The position numbers were made by a program, and so were the translations under genes. The notes beneath the pieces are model-generated. The model saw nothing but the letters and a program-made list of their open reading frames with translations, had not been told where the DNA came from and did not search any database. From contig NZ_WNXC01000009.1 of assembly GCF_014172405.1 (NCBI RefSeq), positions 124,001 to 188,000 on the forward strand: 64,000 nt of DNA. Direction: 5' to 3'. This DNA comes from Pedobacter gandavensis. GTDB taxonomy: Bacteria > Bacteroidota > Bacteroidia > Sphingobacteriales > Sphingobacteriaceae. Below are positions 50,947 to 59,095 of the stretch, piece by piece (position 1 is the stretch's first letter; each line of letters begins with the position of its first letter).

Positions 50947-52224
50947 ATGAAAACAATTCTTCCAGTCCTGATTGCGACACTTTGTTTATCCCTAAACAGC
51001 CAGGCACAAAAAGCGAACAGTCAAAACAACACAAATGGTGTATATCAGGTTGACAAGACCAATCAAAAAAAATTCATCAGTAATGCTAAACCCTTGATCG
51101 AGCAAATGGGCCAGAAAAGAATAGTAGCTTTGGGAGAAGGTACCCACGGTACAGCTGAATTCAATACACTACGCTACTGGATCACACGTGAGCTAATAGA
51201 GAAAAAAGGCTTTACGCATATTGCTTTTGAAAACGACCTCAGTGATGGCCTATTGTTAAACCAGGAACTCAACACCAAAGCAGATTTAACGACCATCATG
51301 AAAAATCGTTTGCTGAGTATCTGGCAAAATGAAGAAACCAAAGAATTGCTGACCTGGGTAAGAAGCTATAATCAAAGCCACAAAAAGAGAATCAGCATTG
51401 AGGGTATCGACTATGTTTATCTCAATGCAGACATCGAGGCTTTACAAAAAACATTAGCTCATCAACCCCTATTGTTAGCTAAAGTGGAACAGCTCAAAGC
51501 CCCTGCCAACCTACAGGATGAAGTTTGGGAAGCCATGAATCAAAAAGACAGCAAAGTTGATTTTAAGGCCATGACCAAAAGCAGTTACCAGGGTTATTTA
51601 ATGGCGGATAGCCTTGATCAAATGATTCGTACTGGTAATTTGTCTGCCGAGACCAAATCAACAAGTCATTTGATCATTTTGAATGTTAAACAGGGATTCG
51701 CCCCTTTTTACCACCAATTGACCAAAACAGATGAGCCAAGCAGAGATGTGAATATGGCGGATAACGTAGCTGAAATTCTAAAGAACTCAAATGAAAAGAT
51801 GATCATCTGGGCACACAATGCACATGTCGCAAAAACTGGTATCTACGACAATGCAGTTGGTGGCATGGGTGGAGAAATTAGTAAACGTTTTCCAGGGCAG
51901 TATTTTGTCATGGGCACCAGTACTGCTACAGGTACTTTTGCGGCCACAGAACAATCTCGAGATACCTATACCAATCCGATGAAAGCCTATCCATTAGAAC
52001 AAACAGTACCCGAATCCTGGGAAACTCGTTTTGCATCTCTGGCCAAACCAGCTTTCTATCTTTTCCCTAAGCTATACAATAGCAAAAACGAAGTGAAACC
52101 GGTACGGTTTATAGGCTACACACCAAAAAGTGACCCGAGTACCAATGATAAAACCAATATCAGTAACCTCTTCGATGCCTTTTTGTTCATTAGCGATACA
52201 AATGCCGCGACTGCTTTAAAATAA
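50947..52224 (+). CDS. Erythromycin-esterase-fold hydrolase, secreted
   Basis: The signal peptide ends at SQAQ (residue 21). The 425-aa protein shows the erythromycin-esterase-superfamily motifs: the metal/catalytic ALGEGTHGTAEFNTLRYWI near residue 58, FENDLSDGLL, SIEGIDYVYL and WAHNAHVAKTG with conserved His. Proteins of this fold act as esterases on diverse substrates, and only a few act on macrolides. Export to the periplasm distinguishes it from the cytosolic EreA/B enzymes, so a macrolide-resistance role cannot be claimed. It is divergent from the LytS/LytTR operon, 178 bases away. Confidence 0.88.
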   Translation: MKTILPVLIATLCLSLNSQAQKANSQNNTNGVYQVDKTNQKKFISNAKPLIEQMGQKRIVALGEGTHGTAEFNTLRYWITRELIEKKGFTHIAFENDLSDGLLLNQELNTKADLTTIMKNRLLSIWQNEETKELLTWVRSYNQSHKKRISIEGIDYVYLNADIEALQKTLAHQPLLLAKVEQLKAPANLQDEVWEAMNQKDSKVDFKAMTKSSYQGYLMADSLDQMIRTGNLSAETKSTSHLIILNVKQGFAPFYHQLTKTDEPSRDVNMADNVAEILKNSNEKMIIWAHNAHVAKTGIYDNAVGGMGGEISKRFPGQYFVMGTSTATGTFAATEQSRDTYTNPMKAYPLEQTVPESWETRFASLAKPAFYLFPKLYNSKNEVKPVRFIGYTPKSDPSTNDKTNISNLFDAFLFISDTNAATALK

Positions 52225-52260
52225 AAACCGTTTTTGATGTTATAGAACGCATGATGAAAT

Positions 52261-52722
52261 TTACTTCCAGATGGCCAGCAAACGCCTGATGACAATAATT
52301 TCAGCAGTATGATAGGCGTTATGATCGGCAATTTGAAATGCTTCCCGCAGCAGGGTTTGTCCAGTTCCATGTGCAATGGGCTCAAACAAATCCCGCTGCT
52401 GAATCAGTTCAATAAATGCCTCCAGATCATCCTCAATTTGCTTCAAACTTTCCGCCCAACTACTTTGAGTTTCCGGAGCAGTTTCTTTTGGCCAATATCC
52501 ATCAGGCCATTTTGGTGATTGATGATTGGCATCTTTACTAAACTCCAGCATGTCCCACTGTGCAATCCTGATGTGTTCCACAAGTTGCCAAATACTGTAA
52601 GGTAATCCATGTGGCCTTTCGCCAAGCAGCGTAAAAGGAATATTTTCCGTTGCCTCTTTTAATCCGACATGGGCACCGCCGCCGCTTAAAAGTTTTTTAA
52701 GTTCTTCAATTAAGGCTTTCAT
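52261..52722 (-). CDS. DinB-family protein
   Basis: The 153-aa four-helix-bundle protein belongs to the DinB/YfiT metal-binding family. The His ligands occur in LPYSIWQLVEHIRIAQWDML (second helix) and AFQIADHNAYHTAEIIVIRR (last helix), the usual three-His arrangement. Some relatives act as thiol transferases (bacillithiol, mycothiol) or DNA-damage-induced proteins. The specific thiol is not evident. The gene is alone and convergent with the esterase-like gene. Confidence 0.9.
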   Translation of the reverse strand: MKALIEELKKLLSGGGAHVGLKEATENIPFTLLGERPHGLPYSIWQLVEHIRIAQWDMLEFSKDANHQSPKWPDGYWPKETAPETQSSWAESLKQIEDDLEAFIELIQQRDLFEPIAHGTGQTLLREAFQIADHNAYHTAEIIVIRRLLAIWK

Positions 52723-52798
52723 GTTATGAAATATCTAAATATAAGGTGTCATTTACAAACCAATATTAACAAGACAATTCATAAGGAATAAAGTTTCC

Positions 52799-52945
52799 TT
52801 ATTTCGGTTTGTCCACTTTCATTTTACTTAACCACAGGTAAATCGTCCATGCACATGTAATCCCGAATATGATAAATAAGGGAACATAATAATTGCTAAA
52901 AAAATCATGAAAGTAGGATCCTAAAGTGATCCATTTTCTACCGGA
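52799..52945 (-). pseudogene. Open frame without start codon: small membrane protein or remnant
   Basis: On the minus strand a 48-codon frame is open between a TGA at 52946-52948 and a TAA at 52799-52801. It overlaps the last codons of the dioxygenase gene in another frame. The product would read ITLGSYFHDFF, then SNYYVPLFIIFGITCAWTIY and LWLSKMKVDKPK, a convincing single membrane helix with a positive end. The only ATG is 8 codons from the end, and there is no TTG or GTG near the front. It may use ATC, be the C-terminal scrap of a lost transporter, or contain a frameshift. Confidence 0.4.
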
Positions 52946-53808
52946 TCAAATAGCAATGGAAAAAACTGACCTTCCATTTTATCACCTTCAGGAACTGCAG
53001 GTACTCCCTTTAGCAATGCTTTCCCTGACGCTGATGTGGTACCATCAGCAAATACATTTAATACGAATGCCCCTCTGGAATGATTAGACCTATTTTCATT
53101 GGATCCATGCAATAATAGAGGATGATGGAAGGTACCATATCCCTTCTTCATTTCTATTGGAACAGGAATAAATTCTTCTTTTTGCTTTTCAGTCAGGTGA
53201 TCTGCAATACCGTTCATGTCACCAGCCAATTCAGGTTTTTCCAGCAAGCCCCATTTATGACTTTTAGGAATGTATAATAAACAACCATTCTCAACACTGG
53301 AGTCATCTAATCCAACCCAGCAGGTTAAATGCTGCATAGGGACCGTCCTTGTCCAATAGGAATAATCCTGATGCCAGGCCACAACACCACCATGCTTTGC
53401 TGGTTTACAAAATAGCTGATCATGCCAAAACCGTACCCCCTGATTACCTAACAATTGACTTGCTGCCATCAAAAATGCGGGATTCCAAAGCGTATCATGG
53501 AAACCAGGTGTAATTCGCCAGGCACCCAATGCATGAAATAAAACAGTTTCAGGGTTCGATGATTCATTGGAATGGAACTCATGAAAAAGCGCATTTCCAG
53601 GGTGGTTAACATTGGTAATCTGGTGCAAATCATTTTTTAAAAAATCAATCTGCTCTTCCTCTAAAAGCTTGATGTTACTTAAATATCCATTCTCGTTAAA
53701 GAACTGTATTTGCTCCTCTGTTAGCCTGTATTCATCCCATTGATCTTTAGTCGACGGTTTTTTAAATATATCTGTTAGCTGATGATGAAATTCTGAATAA
53801 TCTTGCAT
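52921..53808 (-). CDS. Phytanoyl-CoA dioxygenase (PhyH)-family protein
   Basis: The 295-aa protein is an Fe(II)/2-oxoglutarate-dependent oxygenase. The metal-binding H-x-D is in VVAWHQDYSYWTRTV (about residues 140-155), and the distal His is in GYGTFHHPLLLHGSNEN. The Arg that binds 2-oxoglutarate is in HSRGAFVLN. The substrate class of PhyH-like bacterial proteins is broad. An AraC regulator gene divergent from it, 134 bases away, is the likely regulator. The downstream end overlaps an unusual open frame. Confidence 0.92.
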   Translation of the reverse strand: MQDYSEFHHQLTDIFKKPSTKDQWDEYRLTEEQIQFFNENGYLSNIKLLEEEQIDFLKNDLHQITNVNHPGNALFHEFHSNESSNPETVLFHALGAWRITPGFHDTLWNPAFLMAASQLLGNQGVRFWHDQLFCKPAKHGGVVAWHQDYSYWTRTVPMQHLTCWVGLDDSSVENGCLLYIPKSHKWGLLEKPELAGDMNGIADHLTEKQKEEFIPVPIEMKKGYGTFHHPLLLHGSNENRSNHSRGAFVLNVFADGTTSASGKALLKGVPAVPEGDKMEGQFFPLLFDPVENGSL

Positions 53809-53942
53809 GGCTATTGAATTGATGAATCACAAATTACCCAAATAAAAAACACCTGAAATCGCTTATATTGATTTAATAATACCCTATTTTGTATATCAAA
53901 TAACCCATTTAGTCCGAATGAACAAAAAATAAGGTATTTCTC

Positions 53943-54812
53943 ATGAAACCAGTTTTTGAATTTATCTCCCCTTTACCCTCAAGCTCCTTAAAAGCATTTT
54001 TCCAGGAAAAAGACGAATTTGACGCGCCATGGCACTTTCATCCCCAATTTGAATTAACCTATATCCTTAGAAGTTCCGGTTTACGCTATGTGGGTAATAG
54101 TATTGAAAATTTCGAGGAGGATGATCTCGTGCTATTGGGGCCAAGCTTGCCGCATTGCTGGAAAAATGTGGGGCCACAAATCAATAAAGCCCAAGCCATT
54201 GTCATTCAGTGGGACCTCAATTTACTTGGACAAGACTGGCTGAAACAACCTGAGTTTAGCCACATCAAAAGGATGCTGGAACTTTCTGAAAAAGGAATCC
54301 GGTTTGATAAAGTTTTCGCCTGCAAAATAAAAGACACCCTCATCAAAATGCTGGAAATGGAGTCCTTTGAAAAGTTAATGTGTTTTTTAAACCTCATGCA
54401 GCTGATCTCAGAACAACCGGAATACCAAATCCTTTGCGACCATAACTTTACGATAACCACCGCATCGCAGCAAAGTGACCGGATCAACTCCATTTATCAA
54501 TATGTGAGAAAACACTATGGATCAAAGATCAGACTGGAAGATATCGCAGCACATTTACACATGACTGAAGAAAATTTCTCCAGATTTTTCAGTCGGGTAA
54601 TGAAAAAAACATTCTTCACTTTTTTAAACGAATTCCGGCTCCATATGGCTTGCAAACAACTCATAGAAACGGACCTTCAGGTGAAGGAAATTAGCTATGC
54701 TTGTGGTTATGAAACCTTACCTTTCTTTTATCGGCAGTTTAAGCGATTTAAGCAAATTTCGCCTTTACAATTCCGGTTGAAATATCATAAACTAGACCCT
54801 GATTTTGCCTAA
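53943..54812 (+). CDS. AraC-family transcriptional regulator
   Basis: The 289-aa protein has a cupin-like N-terminal ligand domain (about residues 1-140: FDAPWHFHPQFELTYILRSS, then FEEDDLVLLGPSLPHCWKN) and a C-terminal pair of helix-turn-helix motifs (about 185-285: IRLEDIAAHLHMTEENFSRFF and VKEISYACGYETLPFFYRQF). The ligand domain resembles those that sense sugars. It is divergent from the PhyH-like gene and convergent, without any gap, with the GH43-like gene. It probably controls the dioxygenase and/or the sulfatase operon. Confidence 0.93.
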   Translation: MKPVFEFISPLPSSSLKAFFQEKDEFDAPWHFHPQFELTYILRSSGLRYVGNSIENFEEDDLVLLGPSLPHCWKNVGPQINKAQAIVIQWDLNLLGQDWLKQPEFSHIKRMLELSEKGIRFDKVFACKIKDTLIKMLEMESFEKLMCFLNLMQLISEQPEYQILCDHNFTITTASQQSDRINSIYQYVRKHYGSKIRLEDIAAHLHMTEENFSRFFSRVMKKTFFTFLNEFRLHMACKQLIETDLQVKEISYACGYETLPFFYRQFKRFKQISPLQFRLKYHKLDPDFA

Positions 54813-55988
54813 TTATTTGAGCACTGAAAATCCAACAATAAAGCTGTTATGCTCCGCATCCACATGATTGACATCCCCTTGACCTGGTGACAAGATATTA
54901 CCCGCAGCAAATACAGCTAAAGGTTTACCAGTTCGGTCGGTATAAACAAACGGACGCTCTAAATTTTTCAACTTCATTTTTGTGCCATCTTTAAAATTAA
55001 GCTCCTTCAGCGAAACCAATGCATTTTTTGCGGGCAACCAATCCTGACCGTTCTTAGATTCAATTAAATATAAACAGCCAAATTCCGGGGCATATTTTAA
55101 ACTTGTCGAATAGTATTTGGCAATGGCAAAAAAACGTTTCAGCTGCTGATCATACCACATAGATGGATCTTCACTTGATAAATCCTTATCATTGGTTACA
55201 TTGGAAATGGTTTTAAAACCTCCATATGGTTGCTCTGATCTTGCCATCCAAAAGGTCATTTGTCCACCAGGAATCCTGGATTTATACATCATATAGTACT
55301 TTCCATCAGGCCCCTGCGTAACCGAAGGATTATTGGCAATCTCAAAAGTTTGTTCCCGATCAACGGTCATTATTGGCCCATCAGGCCTGGTATAGTTCCC
55401 GGCTAAAAGATCTTTAATACTTTTTGCCTTTACCACACCTATAGATTGTGCGGCATTGTATTTCATCCATTGCAAGCTTTCCGGACTCGGGTTGGGGTTG
55501 TTTTTAAAAGCAAAGTTCGGATCAAAAGAACTACTGATATAGTACAAATAATAATAGCCATTGAATTTCCTGATGTGCGCATTGTGTTTCGTAAACCTAT
55601 CCCATTGTCCGGGGCTCCCGGTATGAGGCAACACCGTTTTAACAAATTTATAAGGTCCCAGTAACTTATCAGAGACTGCGCAGGCGATTTCCGAGTATTT
55701 CATCCAGCCCTGAAAACCATTAAAAATATAATTTAAAGGATCATCATCCAGTTTACGCTTGCCATGCGGCCAACGGGAATAAAACATATAAAATTTACCA
55801 TCATCACCGGCAATTACAGAGGGGCACCAGTTGTAATAATCATCACTTTGAAAGATATTTTCTGGCGTTACCTTCCCCAATTTAATGCTAAGATCTGAAT
55901 CTTTCTGAGCAAAACCCAGCTGAGCAGAAAGTAGTAAAGCAAAGAAAAATACTTTTTTACCCAACATAAATATAGGTTGTTTCATCAT
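54813..55988 (-). CDS. GH43-like five-bladed beta-propeller glycoside hydrolase
   Basis: The start ATG overlaps the sulfatase stop codon (ATGA). A signal peptide ends near LGFAQ, and an internal ATG 7 codons in (MLGKK) may be the true start. The 391-aa mature part shows repeated blades with NWCPSVIAGDDGKFYMFYSRW, HIRKFNGYYYLYYISSSF, NNPSVTQGPDGKYYMMYKSR and SSEDPSMWYDQQLKRFFAIA, the pattern of GH43/GH117-type propellers. The Asp residues at the blade starts are the usual acid and base candidates. It likely cleaves a sugar from the glycan that the coupled sulfatase desulfates. Confidence 0.82.
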   Translation of the reverse strand: MMKQPIFMLGKKVFFFALLLSAQLGFAQKDSDLSIKLGKVTPENIFQSDDYYNWCPSVIAGDDGKFYMFYSRWPHGKRKLDDDPLNYIFNGFQGWMKYSEIACAVSDKLLGPYKFVKTVLPHTGSPGQWDRFTKHNAHIRKFNGYYYLYYISSSFDPNFAFKNNPNPSPESLQWMKYNAAQSIGVVKAKSIKDLLAGNYTRPDGPIMTVDREQTFEIANNPSVTQGPDGKYYMMYKSRIPGGQMTFWMARSEQPYGGFKTISNVTNDKDLSSEDPSMWYDQQLKRFFAIAKYYSTSLKYAPEFGCLYLIESKNGQDWLPAKNALVSLKELNFKDGTKMKLKNLERPFVYTDRTGKPLAVFAAGNILSPGQGDVNHVDAEHNSFIVGFSVLK

Positions 55989-57448
55989 TTCGTTTTAACT
56001 GCAACAGGTATTTCCAGGTCATTTTTCCTAACCATTTTAAGCTTATTCGCCAGACGTGTTTGCAACATCTTTATCGTTTTCAGGTGTTTCGGATCTTTGG
56101 CCAAATTATTAAACTGTTTCGGGTCATTGATCATATCATACAGCTCGATACCTTTGGAAGCATCCTCTTTGTACTGGATATAAGCCCATTCTTTTGTTCT
56201 CAAAAGAAAAGCTTCCCCATCAAGCGAAACACTAAAAGCTTCATCTCTGACCGTATGTGAAGGCTTAGACAGGGTTTTTACCAGACTTTTCCCCTGGATA
56301 TGTTTGGAATATTTTAATCCTGCTAACTCTGCTAATGTCGGATAAAGGTCAATCAGCTCCGTAAAACCATCCACCACTGCAGGTTGTTTTCCCGGGACTT
56401 TAATGATCATCGGTACACGTACCGATTCTTCATGGAGGCTTACTTTCATCCAGAATTTATGCTCCCCCAGGTGAAAACCATGATCGGAAATGAAGACAAC
56501 AATCGTATTATTTTCCAAGCCTTCTTCCTTTAATGTTTTCAATACTTTTCCTACCTGATCATCCATAAAGGAAACCGCAGCGTAATAACCTGCAATTGCC
56601 TTCTGTTCCTGCACCGTATTCATCATTGCATTCTTACTGGTTACATAATTTATACCACTCGGAGGAATATCATTCCAGTCATTTTCTACCACATCAGGAA
56701 CCTTCATATTTTTGTAATCATAACCCTCAAAATATCTTTTTGGAGCTACAAAAGGAACATGTGGGCGAACAAATCCAACGGCCAGAAAGAAAGGTTCGTT
56801 TTTATGTTTGCGAATCAGCTCGCTGGCAGTTTTGGCCGTTTTTCCATCTGCATGAACAAGATCGTCGCCTTCAGCTTTCACAATGGTCATTTTATTTCCA
56901 CCCATCCTTTCTATCTTTCCATCAGGATTGTTCTGTACCAGCTCCGCCTCCCCTGGTGTTTGCCATTCTGCAGCCTGACTGTTAAATTTTTCCGTCCAGG
57001 ATGCGCTGTCGTCCGTTCCATCTGTTCCTTCCTCAATATCTATGGGAATACCCATGTGGTATATTTTGCTAACTCTTGCCGTATAATAGCCGTTGTTTTT
57101 AAATAATTCCGGAAGGGATGCCCTTTGCTTTCCAACATGCTCCCTTCCACTGACATATCCATAAGTTTTTGTCGCACTGGGATAGTAGCCGAACATCATA
57201 GAGGCCCGGGATGGACCACAAACCGGGTATTGGCAATAACTTTTAGTGTAACGTGTCCCCTCACCAGCCAATTTATCAATGTTAGGCGTTTTACAAACCT
57301 TATTTTCATAAGCAGACACCGCAGTAGCCGTTAAGTCGTCAGATACAATAAAAAGCACATTGGGCTTTTTAGGTGATTGTGCTTGTAAAGTACCTGACAA
57401 CAGGATCCAGGCAAATAATAAGGCCAGCTTCTTTGGATGATCTTTCAT
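55985..57448 (-). CDS. Sulfatase, S1 family (iduronate-2-sulfatase-like)
   Basis: The 487-aa exported arylsulfatase-type enzyme has a signal peptide ending at LQAQ (residue 24). Metal-binding Asp-Asp appears in VLFIVSDDLTATAVSAY. The formylglycine site is CGPSR, within YCQYPVCGPSRASMMFG (about residues 72-88), so it needs an anaerobic or oxygen-dependent maturase. Further metal residues are in FISDHGFHLGEHKFWMK. The sequence is closest to the S1_7 iduronate-sulfatase-like group. It removes sulfate esters from polysaccharide fragments in the periplasm. It is the first gene of a two-gene operon with the GH43-like gene. Confidence 0.93.
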   Translation of the reverse strand: MKDHPKKLALLFAWILLSGTLQAQSPKKPNVLFIVSDDLTATAVSAYENKVCKTPNIDKLAGEGTRYTKSYCQYPVCGPSRASMMFGYYPSATKTYGYVSGREHVGKQRASLPELFKNNGYYTARVSKIYHMGIPIDIEEGTDGTDDSASWTEKFNSQAAEWQTPGEAELVQNNPDGKIERMGGNKMTIVKAEGDDLVHADGKTAKTASELIRKHKNEPFFLAVGFVRPHVPFVAPKRYFEGYDYKNMKVPDVVENDWNDIPPSGINYVTSKNAMMNTVQEQKAIAGYYAAVSFMDDQVGKVLKTLKEEGLENNTIVVFISDHGFHLGEHKFWMKVSLHEESVRVPMIIKVPGKQPAVVDGFTELIDLYPTLAELAGLKYSKHIQGKSLVKTLSKPSHTVRDEAFSVSLDGEAFLLRTKEWAYIQYKEDASKGIELYDMINDPKQFNNLAKDPKHLKTIKMLQTRLANKLKMVRKNDLEIPVAVKTK

Positions 57449-57833
57449 GACAAATTATTAAAAACAATTCCACAATAATAACAAAACTATCACCTTCCTC
57501 ATTTTCATACAATGTATTATACACTGAAAATGATGCACTATCCTATTTTATTGGCAATAACCAGGTTTCGATACGATGACAACAGCCCTCCCTTAGGATC
57601 CCTCCACATAGACCATACAATTATCGGGGCTTTCTTCCGAATTTGTTTGAGGGTTGATAGGGCCTAAAATAGCCAACAGCCCTATCAACAACCTATAGAT
57701 CAGCTTATAAATTACTTTTAATACTTTAAAAACTTTAAGGTCAATAACCGGATATCCCGAAGATAATCAGTATCTTCATACGATCCACAGTGGACAATAC
57801 CTAACTCAATCTCAAACCTTTAACCTCTCTAGC
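57449..57833. other. Divergent intergenic region, sulfatase versus DUF6266
   Basis: No ORF is supported. A perfect 11-bp inverted repeat (57653-57663 and 57679-57689, GTTGATAGGGC/GCCCTATCAAC) with a 15-base loop lies in the centre, and a second small one (57759-57765 and 57771-57777, GAAGATA/TATCTTC) is 57 bases ahead of the DUF6266 start. Either may be a regulator site. No certain promoter was found. Confidence 0.4.
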
Positions 57834-58667
57834 ATGGCAATCGCTTCAAACGGCCCACAGGGCCACCTTAACGGAAAAGTAGGCAATCTTGTTTTTTATA
57901 TGTTGAACGGACAACCGGTAGTACGCTTAATCGGCAGAAAAGGTAAGCCAAGCAGGCTTCAACTGGCCAATTACCAGGAAATGGCGGTGACCACCAAACT
58001 GCTGAGCAGAATGGCTGGCTTTATTAAACTTGGTTACGGTTTACAAGCCAGAGGGACGGTACATAATGCACATAACTTAGCCACTTCCTACCATAAAAAA
58101 CAGGCTTTAAAGGGTGAATATCCTAATATAAGCATCGATTACAGCAAGGTAAAGCTGAGTCAGGGACAGCTGCCGGAAACTGCTGATTTAAAAATCAACA
58201 AGTTAGCCGCTGGACTTGAAATCACCTGGGATCCAAAAGATGGTACGGACTTAAAGTACAACGACAGTGTGATGGTGATGATATGCTGCCCGGAAACGGG
58301 AAAAGACCAGGAATACCTGAATATAGCCAGAAGAGAAGAAGGAAAATGTTTTATCCCGATGCATGAACAGCTACTGAATCAACAACTGGAGCCCTATATT
58401 TCCTTTATTTCTGCGGATGGCGAAAAGGTATCCGACAGTGTTTATCTTGGTAATTTGAATGGTGCGGGTAAAAATGCAGCAGAAAAACAACAAGAACTGA
58501 AATACCAGCAAGTGAAAACAAGGTTTGATCAGGTGGAAGGCAGTTATTCCAGGCAAATGATCGCCAATTACGGGGAACGTCCAAAAAACAAAGCTTTTAA
58601 ATCCCTGGAGAAAGAATATCAGGCACTCAAAAAACAACTGGAACACTTACCCGGAAAGCCTGGTTAA
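57834..58667 (+). CDS. DUF6266-family protein
   Basis: The 277-aa protein begins GPQGHLNGKVGNLVFYMLNG and continues with VVRLIGRKGKPS, which is the conserved start of DUF6266, a Bacteroidota family of unknown function. The N-terminal part contains many Gly and Asn and could be a surface-exposed fold. The C-terminal part (about 230-270) is a charged helix, EGSYSRQMIANYGERPKNKA followed by FKSLEKEYQALKKQLEHL. There is no signal peptide. It is isolated, with nothing phage-like next to it. Confidence 0.82.
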   Translation: MAIASNGPQGHLNGKVGNLVFYMLNGQPVVRLIGRKGKPSRLQLANYQEMAVTTKLLSRMAGFIKLGYGLQARGTVHNAHNLATSYHKKQALKGEYPNISIDYSKVKLSQGQLPETADLKINKLAAGLEITWDPKDGTDLKYNDSVMVMICCPETGKDQEYLNIARREEGKCFIPMHEQLLNQQLEPYISFISADGEKVSDSVYLGNLNGAGKNAAEKQQELKYQQVKTRFDQVEGSYSRQMIANYGERPKNKAFKSLEKEYQALKKQLEHLPGKPG

Positions 58668-59018
58668 TTTCCTCCATCGTTAACCTTTCTTTTGCCAAAA
58701 TTTATGGCTGTTGTTTGGCTACTTTTGACCGGTATTTATCGGTCAACCGGATCGCTTTTTGCTAAATTTTAGCAGAGCCAGGTGGGCTATTCTGATCCAT
58801 TTTACGCCGCCAAACATCGGGCTTTCTATAACCATGAAAGTCAATCTCCAAAAGAGTTAAACTAAATAAAAACACCCTCCTTTTTATCAATTGATTGCAA
58901 AGGAAGAGATTCTTATTGAAAACAAGGGCCTAATTTCCATGAATTTAAAATGTAGTTACAAACTCTGCTTTGTATCACTGCGTTTCCAGACCATTCTATT
59001 TTCTAAGGCACTCAGCGC
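58668..59018. other. Intergenic region ahead of the siderophore receptor
   Basis: No coding sequence is apparent. A small inverted repeat TTGACCG/CGGTCAA (58725-58731 and 58740-58746) lies 57 bases past the DUF6266 stop and may be its terminator. The rest is AT-rich. The promoter and large inverted repeat for the receptor start at 59019. Confidence 0.45.
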
Positions 59019-59063
59019 TAGACCTTAACCGACAAATAAAGATTGTTATTTGTATTAGGTCTA
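59019..59063. promoter_or_regulatory. Nested inverted repeat overlapping the receptor promoter
   Basis: Outer arms TAGACCT/AGGTCTA (59019-59025 and 59057-59063) enclose inner arms ACAAATAA/TTATTTGT (59032-59039 and 59046-59053) around a 6-base centre. The right inner arm overlaps the -33 element TTTG at 59049-59052, so a protein bound here would block or aid RNA polymerase. An iron-responsive Fur-type role is plausible for a siderophore receptor, but the sequence is not a canonical Fur box. Confidence 0.5.
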
Positions 59064-59080
59064 AATAAGCACTAGCTTTG
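59049..59080 (+). promoter_or_regulatory. Bacteroidota housekeeping promoter of the siderophore receptor
   Basis: TTTG (59049-59052) and TAGCTTTG (59073-59080) with 20 bases between them fully match the Bacteroidota -33/-7 consensus TTTG and TAnnTTTG. The ATG follows at 59096, so the leader would be only about ten bases. Confidence 0.7.
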
Positions 59081-59095
59081 CGCAAAATTTGAAGC

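Noticed and set aside
50947..52224. Macrolide resistance gene (erythromycin esterase)
   Set aside because: The fold family is broad, and this member has a secretion signal and no close resemblance to EreA/B that I could confirm. A resistance call is not supported.
57834..58667. DUF6266 as a sign of a prophage
   Set aside because: No integrase, capsid, portal, tail or lysis genes are near, and the flanking genes are ordinary chromosomal functions.
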